A DNA stretch of 20,782 nucleotides from a virus: IMG/VR virus record IMGVR_UViG_3300023301_002084, positions 1-20,782 of that record; one strand, 5' to 3'. The notes under the pieces were generated by a model. That model did no database searches. It saw only the letters and a program-made list of their open reading frames with translations, and was not told the origin of the DNA. Positions 7,559-13,924 of this stretch are shown piece after piece. Each line of letters starts with the position of its first letter. Within the stretch, counting starts at the first letter, position 1. The position numbers and the translations under genes were made by a program.

Positions 7559-8010
7559 GTCCGGTTCTCCTTGTATGTGGCGCTGTTTGCGCCGTGCTCT
7601 CTGACGGTGACACTGTGCATACGGACGCGGGGCGCATACCCGCTGTCACCCAGCCATATGGCGGCCCCCTCGTAGATCAACTTGGCGAACGCCTCGCACC
7701 CGACTGCTGGGACCACAACCACGGAGGCCAACCCCATTGCGTCTAGGTGCTGGAGGGAGTCTCGTTCGGGATCGTCCTCGGCTACTAACAGTTTGTGGTC
7801 AAAAGTGTCTTCGAGCTGGCCTTTGAAGCTCTTGAGGCTGCCGAAATCAACTACCCAGTTGCGGGCGTCAAGGTCATCGGCCTCGAATTCCAAATGAATA
7901 CTCAGGGCGTAGCCGTGCAGAAGGCGACAGTGGCTGTCGGCCCGCCATTGACGAAAGCACGCGGACAGTCCTAAATCATGCCCGTAGCACTTACTTGATT
8001 GGTAAGTCAA
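7555..8010 (-). CDS. queD: QueD-like 6-carboxytetrahydropterin synthase
   Basis: A 151-residue protein of the 6-pyruvoyl-tetrahydropterin synthase fold, expected to turn dihydroneopterin triphosphate into 6-carboxytetrahydropterin. It follows a recognisable variant: SACFRQWRADSHCRLLHGYALSI, with H27 and H32 as likely metal ligands and HGY where E. coli QueD has HGH, then WVVDFGSLK and FDHKLLVAEDDPE, which I associate with alphaproteobacterial and phage members. The start appears to be TTG at 8010, because AAGAGG lies about 8 bases upstream and no ATG is available near the N-terminus; TTG may keep expression low. It is first in the queD-folE-queE-queC-dpdA run, whose stops overlap or nearly touch the following starts. 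Confidence 0.9.
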   Translation of the reverse strand: MTYQSSKCYGHDLGLSACFRQWRADSHCRLLHGYALSIHLEFEADDLDARNWVVDFGSLKSFKGQLEDTFDHKLLVAEDDPERDSLQHLDAMGLASVVVVPAVGCEAFAKLIYEGAAIWLGDSGYAPRVRMHSVTVREHGANSATYKENRT

Positions 8011-8040
8011 TTTGCAACCTCTTAAAAGTCGCGGAGACCT

Positions 8041-8082
8041 TCAGATACAAAACCGGGTGCTTTTTGAGATGGGTTTTTGCAT
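8041..8082 (-). other. Possible 13-codon leader ORF before queD
   Basis: Between the terminator at 8103-8139 and the queD start, a small frame reads MQKPISKSTRFCI with GAGG 8 bases before its ATG, and ends about 30 bases before the TTG of queD. It could be a leader peptide affecting queD translation, or chance. I do not see the conserved core of a preQ1 riboswitch (type I, II or III) in this leader. Confidence 0.2.
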
Positions 8083-8102
8083 GCTGGTGACCTCAGCGGG
8101 GA

Positions 8103-8139
8103 AAAAGAACCCGACCAACCGTGTTAGAGTCGACCGGGT
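8103..8139 (-). terminator. Rho-independent terminator between the KAE-rich gene and queD
   Basis: On the minus strand, ACCCGGTCGAC and GTTGGTCGGGT pair into an 11-bp stem (three G-T wobbles) around a 9-base loop, followed by TCTTTTTC. It lies 25 bp after the stop of the 153-aa gene and before queD. It would end or reduce transcription from the promoters at 9153 and 8673 and so set a lower level for the deazaguanine cassette, unless there is read-through. I could not find a clear sigma70 promoter between it and queD. Confidence 0.65.
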
Positions 8140-8163
8140 ATTTAGCGCGTAAGCCTTGCCGGC

Positions 8164-8625
8164 TTATTCGGTGGGCGCGGCAGCGGCATCTTTCGCAGCT
8201 TTGGCTTCAGCTTTTTCGGCATCTTTCGTCGCCTTGGCAGCGGCCTTCGCGTCGGCTTTCTCTTGCTTCGCAGCTGCTTTTTCAGCGGCTTTCGCCTCTT
8301 TCGCGGCTGCCTTTTCGGCGTCCTTCGCGGCTTGCTCTTCAGCTTTGCCCTCGTCGCGGACGGCCTTGCGCTGCTCGGCTGTCACGCCGTTGAAGTTGCA
8401 CCACAAGTTGTACTGCGTCGCGATGGTCGATTTGTTGTAGCCTTCGCCGAGGTGTTCGACCAGCTCTGCGGCAAGAACGGGGCGGCCGAGGTGTTGAGAC
8501 ATTTGATCGGCACCGGCCCAAACGTTGCCAGTCGTGGTGCCTTCTGCCGGACGGGTAACACCGTTCTGTTTTACCCGCTCAACTTTAGGTGTTTCGACTG
8601 CGGGGTTTGTTTCTTCGGTAGTCAT
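8164..8625 (-). CDS. Small protein with a domain shared with its neighbour and a Lys/Ala/Glu-rich tail
   Basis: 153 residues. Residues 20-80 (TRPAEGTTTGNVWAGADQMS, then STIATQYNLWCNF) match the C-terminal domain of the adjacent 133-aa protein in pattern: a T/S-containing start, a helix with 'AD.M', a conserved Pro, a helix, then 'TQY..W'. This looks like a small helical DNA-binding fold, which is inference. Residues 90-150 are almost only A, K, E and D in repeats such as AEKAAAK and AKAAKDA; such tails form long charged helices and resemble histone-H1-like proteins. It could bind or compact DNA. The ATG follows AAGGAG, a strong promoter lies 50-75 bp upstream and a terminator follows, so it is probably expressed on its own at high level. 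Confidence 0.65.
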   Translation of the reverse strand: MTTEETNPAVETPKVERVKQNGVTRPAEGTTTGNVWAGADQMSQHLGRPVLAAELVEHLGEGYNKSTIATQYNLWCNFNGVTAEQRKAVRDEGKAEEQAAKDAEKAAAKEAKAAEKAAAKQEKADAKAAAKATKDAEKAEAKAAKDAAAAPTE

Positions 8626-8672
8626 GGTAGTCTCCTTGGTTTGGAATTTATTGGTTTGGGTATTCTCACCCC

Positions 8673-8701
8673 ACCATAAAGCGGGATAAAAAATTGGTCA
8701 A
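8673..8701 (-). promoter_or_regulatory. Sigma70-type promoter for the 153-aa gene (P2)
   Basis: Minus-strand TTGACC (8696-8701) and TATGGT (8673-8678) are exactly 17 bases apart, inside the 84-bp gap between two genes. The -35 box and spacing match two other sites in the window (9153-9181 and 17892-17920), and the spacer shares TATCCCG with the 9153 site. Confidence 0.6.
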
Positions 8702-8709
8702 CCTCTATT

Positions 8710-9111
8710 TTAGCTATTTTTCCATTTTTGGTACTGGGTGCGAGTAGTGCCGTAGGTAACCCCAGCGGCCATGCAGGCGGCCATGATGGCCTTGCGGGCG
8801 ACCGCGGGATCTTCGGCCGCCATACGATCGGCGATGAAATGGACGCGGGCGCAGGGAGTCATAACCGTGGAATTTCCGCGGATGTAGTTGCTTTTGCGCT
8901 TGACCGGAGCCTTTGTCGTCGCGGCATCGACCCACTCCTCCAAGGTCAAGTCACGAAGGCTCGTCACATAGACGCTGGCTGGAATTACGGTGTCTTCCGG
9001 GGCCGATTGGAAAGCGGCGAAGTAAAAGTAGCCTTCTCCTTTAACGAGTTCAATTTTCAGTTGAAGGGTTGCGAGGGCTTCGTTTACATTTGTAAGTGTT
9101 GCGCGTGTCAT
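8710..9111 (-). CDS. Small two-domain phage protein, 133 aa
   Basis: The first 65 residues (KIELVKGEGYFYFAAF, then SVYVTSLRDLTLEEWVDAA) form a small alpha-beta unit that I recognise as common in phage orphan proteins with no known function. Residues 78-133 (GNSTVMTPCARVHFIADRM, ending TTRTQYQKWKNS) match in pattern the domain of the downstream 153-aa protein, so the two genes share a domain by duplication or recruitment. The ATG follows AAGGATC, and a sigma70-type promoter lies 42-70 bp upstream. The T-Q-Y-x-x-W ending suggests a recognition helix, but DNA binding is only inferred. Confidence 0.65.
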   Translation of the reverse strand: MTRATLTNVNEALATLQLKIELVKGEGYFYFAAFQSAPEDTVIPASVYVTSLRDLTLEEWVDAATTKAPVKRKSNYIRGNSTVMTPCARVHFIADRMAAEDPAVARKAIMAACMAAGVTYGTTRTQYQKWKNS

Positions 9112-9152
9112 TGTTCTGATCCTTGTTTGTTTGTTTGCTATCTTCTGTACCC

Positions 9153-9181
9153 TTTATACGGGATACCAAACAACAGGTCAA
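9153..9181 (-). promoter_or_regulatory. Sigma70-type promoter for the 133-aa gene (P1)
   Basis: Minus-strand TTGACC (9176-9181) and TATAAA (9153-9158) are exactly 17 bases apart. It lies just after the putative terminator of the helicase gene and 42 bp before the start of the 133-aa gene, which is the expected order for a new transcription unit. Confidence 0.65.
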
Positions 9182-9206
9182 CACCTTTTTACAAAATAAT
9201 GCACTT

Positions 9207-9243
9207 AAAAACCCGGCGGTTTAATGGGCCTTATTTATAAGGG
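9207..9243 (-). terminator. Putative terminator hairpins after the helicase gene
   Basis: Two small hairpins lie downstream of the helicase stop on the minus strand. The first is CCTTA-TAAA-TAAGG (9229-9242). The second is AAACC-GCCG-GGTTT (9209-9222), followed by more T and then the next promoter. The stems are short (5 bp), so termination may be partial. The first belongs to the same shape class as the inverted repeats of the 17.7-17.9 kb region. Confidence 0.4.
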
Positions 9244-9298
9244 CTAAAGAGGGGTAGGGTCGGCCCCGTCCAAGCAGCCCCTTGCCCCGTGTTTGGGG

Positions 9299-11173
9299 CT
9301 AGAACGGTATGTCGTCCTCAAAGTATCCGGCTCCGGTCATTGCTGCGGCAACATGCTCGCTGGCCTTGGCTGCTGCTGCTTGCGCCCGCTCCATTTCTTC
9401 CGCCAGTGGGTCCGGCCCCGGTTCTTGTAAGGGAGGTCCGCCCAGCTCCGGCGGTAGCTCAAATCGGGTTCCCGCAAAGTCGTAGCCCACAATTTCCGGG
9501 TACTTGGTATTTACCCACACCTTAATAAACTTAGGCTTGTTCAGATCGCCCGCAGTCTCGGTGGCCAAGGCGATGTCTGAGGGAGCCTGCTGGCCACCGT
9601 GGGCTTTCCACCAATCTTCTGCCTTACGCCGCGGAAAAGACCCATCGGCATGGGCGAGGCAGACCCAAGTACTAAACCTACGGAGGCCGCAGAAGTAATC
9701 CACACGCATTGTGTCTGGCTTGCCGTTCCGGCCAGAATGGTGGGCGCAGACCATTCGGTGAACTCCGAAAACCACAAATTCCTTTGGCGGCGGTTGAACC
9801 GTCAAGTCGATCACCTTTGTGCTGACAATGTCTGCCTCGCTAGCGTCAGGGGTGATACGTTCGGGCGGCGGAAATTCGTAACCGCATTCCGGGCAGGCCA
9901 CCAAACTGATGTGGCAATAGGTGGCGCATGCTGGGCACTCGCGCGTCATATCACCTCCAGAACCGGCCCCTCGGCGCTTGGGGAGGTTTGGGTAGTTGAT
10001 CGGACCGAGGCGGCGTGTATTCCCAACAAAGTCGAGGACAAGACAAGTTTGCTTTGAGCTGGCTAAGATACTGGCCATACGCCCTTCCCAAGTTCGAATG
10101 TCGTAAAGAGGCTGGCCACCGTTGTTCCCGATATGGCTTACCCACAAAGGGCGCGTTCCGCGGCCGATCATCTGAACCCACAATCCGGGCGACCGTGTCA
10201 GGCGTAGCATTGTGATAAGGTCAATCTTCGGGTTATTGATCCCGGTGGTTAAGATATCTTTGTTAGTTACTCCAACTAACTCCCCGCGCATCCAGCGGTC
10301 TAGAACATCTTCACGATCGTCGCGCTTACTGTGGACCGCTTCATGGGGGTGACCTTTGTAGGTGTACATATCGGCGACCAATTCGGCGTCGTCGATTGAC
10401 TGACAGAAGGTCAACCAGTTCTGACGCCCCTGCTCCAAACCCATTGCGATTGTCATGTCTACAGCGCGCTCAAGAATGTCTTGGTCGCGCATGGCGTCGG
10501 AGGCCTCTTTGTTTTTGAAGTCCCCAGCCTGCAGCCCGACAGCCTCACTATTTAATTCGAAACCGGGGTTCTTTGGCACCGGGCGGATCAAGTACCCCTG
10601 CTCTACCGCCCAGACAAAAGACTCTCCGCTACCTATATCGTAAACTACTTCGTCAAACATATCGCCATCAGTTAGCATTCCCGACGTCATACGAAAGGGA
10701 GTCGCCGTAAAGCCTATTACGACGAGTCCGGGATTTACTTTACGTAATTCAGCTATAAACTTCGAGTATGTGGCGGTGTCCTTATCACTGATGGTGTGTG
10801 CCTCATCCACAATCAAGAAGTCTATATGCTGAAAAGCGTGAGCCCTCTTGGCCACCGACATGATGCTGGCAAAGGTCACCTGTTTGCGCAAGTCACGGAC
10901 GCCCAAGCCTGCGCTGTAAATACCAGCCGGGGCTGAAGGCCAAAACTGCATCAGTTCAGTATGATTCCCCGCGACAAGTTCTTTCACGTAGCAAGTCTGA
11001 AGAACGCGGGTGGTCGGGTAATAATAAAGAAGCATCCGGACGATCATGGCGATGCTCAGGCTCTTGCCCAACCCAGTCGCCTCCACGACCAGTGGATTCT
11101 TCCCCGGCTGTTCATGCAGATAGTTCCACAGCGCGATGTTGGCCGCCTCTTGGTAATCGCGTGGTTGTTTCAT
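9299..11173 (-). CDS. DEAH-type superfamily 2 helicase with zinc knuckles and an SSB-like C-terminal tip
   Basis: A 624-residue ATP-dependent SF2 helicase for phage DNA replication or recombination. Motifs: EATGLGKS (Walker A, 31-38), LIVDEAH (motif II, DEAH at 123-126), GFTATPFR (motif III, 154-161), and TGINNPKID and QMIGRGTRP (motifs V and VI). After the motor core come CPACATYC and CPECGYEF, a likely zinc ribbon, then a domain with DLNKPKFIKVWVNTKYPEI that I know from similar phage helicases. The protein ends YFEDDIPF, which closely matches the acidic-hydrophobic tip of bacterial SSB (DDDIPF). The ATG overlaps the stop of the methyltransferase tail frame (ATGA, 11170-11173). The start is fixed by that overlap and by the DYQ motif near residue 7. 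Confidence 0.93.
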   Translation of the reverse strand: MKQPRDYQEAANIALWNYLHEQPGKNPLVVEATGLGKSLSIAMIVRMLLYYYPTTRVLQTCYVKELVAGNHTELMQFWPSAPAGIYSAGLGVRDLRKQVTFASIMSVAKRAHAFQHIDFLIVDEAHTISDKDTATYSKFIAELRKVNPGLVVIGFTATPFRMTSGMLTDGDMFDEVVYDIGSGESFVWAVEQGYLIRPVPKNPGFELNSEAVGLQAGDFKNKEASDAMRDQDILERAVDMTIAMGLEQGRQNWLTFCQSIDDAELVADMYTYKGHPHEAVHSKRDDREDVLDRWMRGELVGVTNKDILTTGINNPKIDLITMLRLTRSPGLWVQMIGRGTRPLWVSHIGNNGGQPLYDIRTWEGRMASILASSKQTCLVLDFVGNTRRLGPINYPNLPKRRGAGSGGDMTRECPACATYCHISLVACPECGYEFPPPERITPDASEADIVSTKVIDLTVQPPPKEFVVFGVHRMVCAHHSGRNGKPDTMRVDYFCGLRRFSTWVCLAHADGSFPRRKAEDWWKAHGGQQAPSDIALATETAGDLNKPKFIKVWVNTKYPEIVGYDFAGTRFELPPELGGPPLQEPGPDPLAEEMERAQAAAAKASEHVAAAMTGAGYFEDDIPF

Positions 11174-11325
11174 TCTTCACCTTCGCAAATTCTTCGATGC
11201 AGCAGCTCCCCCATCTGTGTCACCATGGGCGACACCACCCCGTTGCCTATTTGGGCAAGGCGGTGTGACCGACCGGCCAGCCCATCATCCATTCGGCGAA
11301 GCAGGGGTTGAGGCCAACGGGGGTC
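11170..11325 (-). pseudogene. C-terminal part of the C5 methyltransferase, in a shifted frame
   Basis: This frame reads PRWPQPLLRRMDDGLAGR, then HRLAQIGNGVV, the motif IX-X end of C5-cytosine methyltransferases (motif X: R..IGN.VV). It is not in frame with the catalytic part upstream. Dropping one C from the five-C run (plus-strand G run 11319-11323) joins the two parts into a protein of about 252 residues. The tail's TGA overlaps the helicase ATG as ATGA, the same kind of junction used elsewhere in this operon, which argues that it is the ancestral end of the gene. I do not think it is translated on its own: the open frame extends up to 11589 but has no convincing ribosome binding site. Confidence 0.6.
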
Positions 11326-11926
11326 CGGGTAAGAAAGGGTTTTGATAGATTTCATGCAAATCCGCGACCCCGGTCCATTGCCACGATCTGTCATCCCGTG
11401 AAAGACAGAAGGGCGCGCCCAGTCCTGTCCTTCTCGACTGGAAACGGTAGGCAATAATGTAGAGGCGTTTCCGGCGATGGGGAGCACCAATGGAGGAAGC
11501 TGGAATAGTGTACCATTCCGCATCATACCCGATATCGGCAAGTCCCCGCAGAACTCTTCCGAGCCCTCTTGTTCTAAGCTGGTCGACATTTTCTATCAAT
11601 ACTCCTCTTGGTTTTCCGAGCTCAATTAGTCGCAGCATTTCATACCAGAGCCCCGAACGCTCGCCGCTCAGACCCTCACCCCTACCCCCGACGCTGATAT
11701 CCTGACAAGGAAACCCGCCAGCAATAACATCGATGGCAGCCACATGCTCAATACCCATAGCTTTGATATCCCCGTAGTTTGGTATCTCGGCAAACTGCCG
11801 TGACAGCGTGGCAGAGGCGTGGGGATCAATCTCTGAAAAACCCACCGTATCGTAAAGACCGGTAGCTTTTAAGGCTAGATGAATGCCGCCGGCTCCCGTA
11901 AATAAATCTAACGTTTTATAACTCAT
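11285..11926 (-). CDS. C5-cytosine DNA methyltransferase, catalytic part (frameshifted before motif X)
   Basis: A SAM-dependent enzyme that would methylate cytosine in DNA. Visible motifs: LDLFTGAGG (motif I, 6-14), GGFPCQDIS (motif IV, catalytic C74), IENVD (motif VI, 111-115) and PHRRKRLYIIA (motif VIII, 149-159). The start at 11926 is chosen because its ATG overlaps the stop of the upstream nuclease gene (ATGA) and the family N-terminus begins with K-x-L-D-L-F. The frame ends after residue 213 with LPGPPLASTPASPNG, lacking motifs IX-X, which are intact in another frame just downstream. The protein as read is probably inactive unless the frameshift is a sequencing error or is bypassed. Base use is like its neighbours. 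Confidence 0.8.
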   Translation of the reverse strand: MSYKTLDLFTGAGGIHLALKATGLYDTVGFSEIDPHASATLSRQFAEIPNYGDIKAMGIEHVAAIDVIAGGFPCQDISVGGRGEGLSGERSGLWYEMLRLIELGKPRGVLIENVDQLRTRGLGRVLRGLADIGYDAEWYTIPASSIGAPHRRKRLYIIAYRFQSRRTGLGAPFCLSRDDRSWQWTGVADLHEIYQNPFLPGPPLASTPASPNG

Positions 11927-12894
11927 CCGATAGGTATCCACTCATCACACCCTTTCGGTATGAAGTTTTTCGGTATTATTCCATCAAATTTACGGCACCT
12001 CCACTCCCCGTTCGGAGCCGGCTCAGCAAAGGCACACGCGCGGCAGTTTTTCTGTGGTAAGGCAGCGTAGTGACAGCTCTCACGAAAAGCGCAAAACTTG
12101 CACTCCCACCAGCTCGGGTCTTCTGTCAACCGCTTGGGCGCATCCTTGGCTTGGATGATCTTCCAAGCAGAGGCAATATAAGGCATCGCGATCTCTTCGC
12201 GATAATGAATCAATTCGCAATACAAGGTATCGTCGTTCTTATTGACAGCGACGTAGAGACACCAAGGCAGCTCCATGTAGTGCATGTAGATTTGCATCTG
12301 CACATAGTGGACAGGCTTGCTGGTCAGTACCCCTTTTGCGGTGAGCTGCTTGAAAGACTTGTCGCCGTGGGTTTTATATTCTACTCCGCCCCAGCCTTCC
12401 GGTAGCCCGAGCTGGCCTTCTGTATCTCGTATACGACCGTCACTCGATCCGGCGAAGTGTCCGTCGTGGTCGACAAACCCCCACTGTTTCGGTCCATCTC
12501 CTTGTTGTTTTGCAAGGGCGATATGGTGGGCGTTGTCGGACACGTCTTCATAGCATTCTGGAATTTCAGCATCCCAATCAATACACATGTATTCAGGATC
12601 GTTCGTATCAGGGAAATCCCAACGGTTGACTAACCGCTGTGCGTAGTCCTGCACCTCTACCCCGGCCATCCGCAGCCAGCGGTTAAAACGATCTTCTTCC
12701 TCGTGGCCCCTATTAAATAGCCGCAAGATGCGCCCAGTGTGCTGTTCTTGGTAGACCCATCGAAAGCCGTACCAAGCCTGCCGAGCGCAGCGGTTGCCAA
12801 TGGCACTGGCCCCCAGATGACTGCGCCGCGGTTCGCCGCCCTTGGCGTCCTGACGAACTGCGCGGTCAATTGCTGTTACAATATCTGAAGACAT
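11923..12894 (-). CDS. Cas4/RecB-like PD-(D/E)XK nuclease with cysteine cluster
   Basis: A 323-residue nuclease likely to act in DNA recombination or end processing. The nuclease core reads GSSDGRI (D152), GVEYKTHGDKSF (E172 and K174) and HYVQMQIYMHYM (motif with Q199). It has the Cas4/AddB arrangement of one N-terminal cysteine (GNRCARQAWY, C36) and three C-terminal ones (CKFCAFRESCH: C265, C268, C274), typical of a 4Fe-4S cluster that staples the fold. A further C-terminal set (NCRACAF, WRCRKF, KGCDEW: C284, C287, C300, C316) looks like a second metal site. The ATG follows GAAAGGG. It lies between a DUF2786 protein and the methyltransferase, in the replication and recombination block. Confidence 0.82.
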   Translation of the reverse strand: MSSDIVTAIDRAVRQDAKGGEPRRSHLGASAIGNRCARQAWYGFRWVYQEQHTGRILRLFNRGHEEEDRFNRWLRMAGVEVQDYAQRLVNRWDFPDTNDPEYMCIDWDAEIPECYEDVSDNAHHIALAKQQGDGPKQWGFVDHDGHFAGSSDGRIRDTEGQLGLPEGWGGVEYKTHGDKSFKQLTAKGVLTSKPVHYVQMQIYMHYMELPWCLYVAVNKNDDTLYCELIHYREEIAMPYIASAWKIIQAKDAPKRLTEDPSWWECKFCAFRESCHYAALPQKNCRACAFAEPAPNGEWRCRKFDGIIPKNFIPKGCDEWIPIG

Positions 12895-12912
12895 TTTTGG
12901 CCCTTTCTTGGA

Positions 12913-13599
12913 CTACCCGACAAGTCTTTTAGTCCCAACTGGTGCCCCGGTCTGGCGGTTCAGACTAACCTTGGCGGCTGCGGCGCGGCTGGCCGCCGTG
13001 GTTGAAACCATTCTTGCTTTACCACTATTACTTAGATTCGGGAACTGCGCTTCCATTTCAAGCCGAATTAGGTCGACTGGAACTAAGGCATTCAGACCTT
13101 TACCGGGAAGGTCTTCTTTACGACGGTCTTCCTGCTCGCTCGCCAAGCGATCAATACGAAGGGCCAGAGCATTCCCGATCGCTGTCTTAGCGCGGCTCTC
13201 GCTTCTGAACTCGCCGGCTTTGAATGCCCCGCGCGCGAGTTGACGAACTTGCCGCGCCACAAAAGGCTGCATTAGTTGGTACGTAATACGCGCGCTTTCC
13301 CGCCCAATTACGGCATGGTTGATCGTATTCTTGTACTGGCTTGTAACGCGCTCCGCCCCGTAGTATCTTGCGAGGCACGCGCTAACAATTTTCAACCAGC
13401 TTTCCGCAACAAAGTTTTTTGTCGCATCGCGGTCGGTGCCCATAGGGTCTTCAGAATCAAGACGACCGAGGTCCAGAAGGCTAAGGCCGTGGGCCTCAAG
13501 CATCGACTGCGCCTTAGCCATGAAGGTGTCGGCCTCATCTGGATTGGTGGTGCTATCAGCCACAGCGAGAATCTTGCGAATTTTGTCTGCGATTTTCAT
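12913..13599 (-). CDS. DUF2786 domain protein
   Basis: A 228-residue protein beginning MKIADKIRKILAVADSTTNP, with EADTFMAKAQSMLEAHGLS next, which is the DUF2786 pattern. The rest (SWLKIVSACLARYYGAERV and a helical region with ESARITYQLMQPFVARQVRQ) fits the longer phage and bacterial members of this family. Their biochemical role is unknown; they often lie among phage replication genes. The start at 13599 is preferred over an upstream in-frame start because AAGGAAACAAGCAA precedes it and the domain begins at the first residue. Confidence 0.78.
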   Translation of the reverse strand: MKIADKIRKILAVADSTTNPDEADTFMAKAQSMLEAHGLSLLDLGRLDSEDPMGTDRDATKNFVAESWLKIVSACLARYYGAERVTSQYKNTINHAVIGRESARITYQLMQPFVARQVRQLARGAFKAGEFRSESRAKTAIGNALALRIDRLASEQEDRRKEDLPGKGLNALVPVDLIRLEMEAQFPNLSNSGKARMVSTTAASRAAAAKVSLNRQTGAPVGTKRLVG

Positions 13600-13625
13600 T
13601 TGCTTGTTTCCTTGTGAGTTTCGAC

Positions 13626-13793
13626 TTAACGGCAAATCTGGCGCATTGCGCGGGCGCGGGTCATGGAAGGCTCCGGGGCCGGATTAACTTCTTCCAAGAT
13701 CCAAACACCGGTGTAAAGCTCTACAACTTTAACTTCGACGGTGCTGGTGGCTGCGGCTTTGATTGCTTCTGCTTTTGTTTTGAAAGAGACCAT
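13626..13793 (-). CDS. Hypothetical protein, 55 aa
   Basis: A 55-residue protein starting MVSFKTKAEAIKAAATSTVEV, with VELYTGVWILEE in the middle, probably a small alpha-beta fold. The start at 13793 is chosen because AAGGAACAAAACA lies before it, while the open frame upstream (to 13877) has no ribosome binding site and would run through the promoter. It is the first gene after a terminator and promoter, so it probably leads the transcript for DUF2786, nuclease, methyltransferase and helicase. Function unknown. Confidence 0.55.
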   Translation of the reverse strand: MVSFKTKAEAIKAAATSTVEVKVVELYTGVWILEEVNPAPEPSMTRARAMRQICR

Positions 13794-13832
13794 TGTTTTG
13801 TTCCTTGCTTGCTTGTTTCTGTCTATATAATA

Positions 13833-13861
13833 GTTATAACCGGAGCGACGAAGGTCTGCAA
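13833..13861 (-). promoter_or_regulatory. Sigma70-like promoter before the 55-aa gene
   Basis: Minus-strand TTGCAG (13856-13861) and TATAAC (13833-13838) are 17 bases apart, between the terminator at 13892-13917 and the 55-aa gene. It would drive the block down to the helicase. Confidence 0.5.
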
Positions 13862-13884
13862 CAAGAAAAGAGAACAAAGGGCAA

Positions 13885-13917
13885 GAAAAGTAAACAAGAG
13901 GCCGAGACCCCTTGTTT
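13885..13917 (-). terminator. Rho-independent terminator after the yhhQ-like gene
   Basis: On the minus strand AAACAAGGGG and CCTCTTGTTT form a 10-bp stem (one G-T wobble) with a 6-base loop TCTCGG, followed by ACTTTTCTT. It starts 8 bp after the transporter's stop codon. The A/T ends of the stem would let it work in both directions. Confidence 0.65.
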
Positions 13918-13924
13918 ATAGCAT

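Noticed and set aside
8011-8160. preQ1 riboswitch upstream of queD
   Set aside because: I looked for the short type I core (C-rich loop plus A-rich tail near the ribosome binding site) and for type II and III features and saw no convincing match.
8156-8440. Long plus-strand open frames rich in Ala, Ser and Phe opposite the Lys/Ala/Glu-rich gene
   Set aside because: They are the complement of a low-complexity AAG/GCG-rich coding stretch, lack a ribosome binding site and overlap a well-supported minus-strand gene.
9599-10057. Plus-strand open frame of 152 codons inside the helicase gene
   Set aside because: Antisense shadow of a helicase region with zinc-knuckle motifs; no ribosome binding site and no known domain.
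11318-11326. Programmed -1 frameshift at GGACCCCCG in the methyltransferase
   Set aside because: The site does not fit a standard X XXY YYZ slippery heptamer in the zero frame, and the motif X frame needs a +1 change (one base fewer), so I treat it as mutation, phase variation or error rather than recoding.
11170-11589. A separate 139-aa gene in the shifted frame of the methyltransferase
   Set aside because: Only its last 50 or so residues look like a methyltransferase (motif X); the rest is the out-of-frame shadow of motifs VI-VIII. Better read as the tail of a frameshifted gene.
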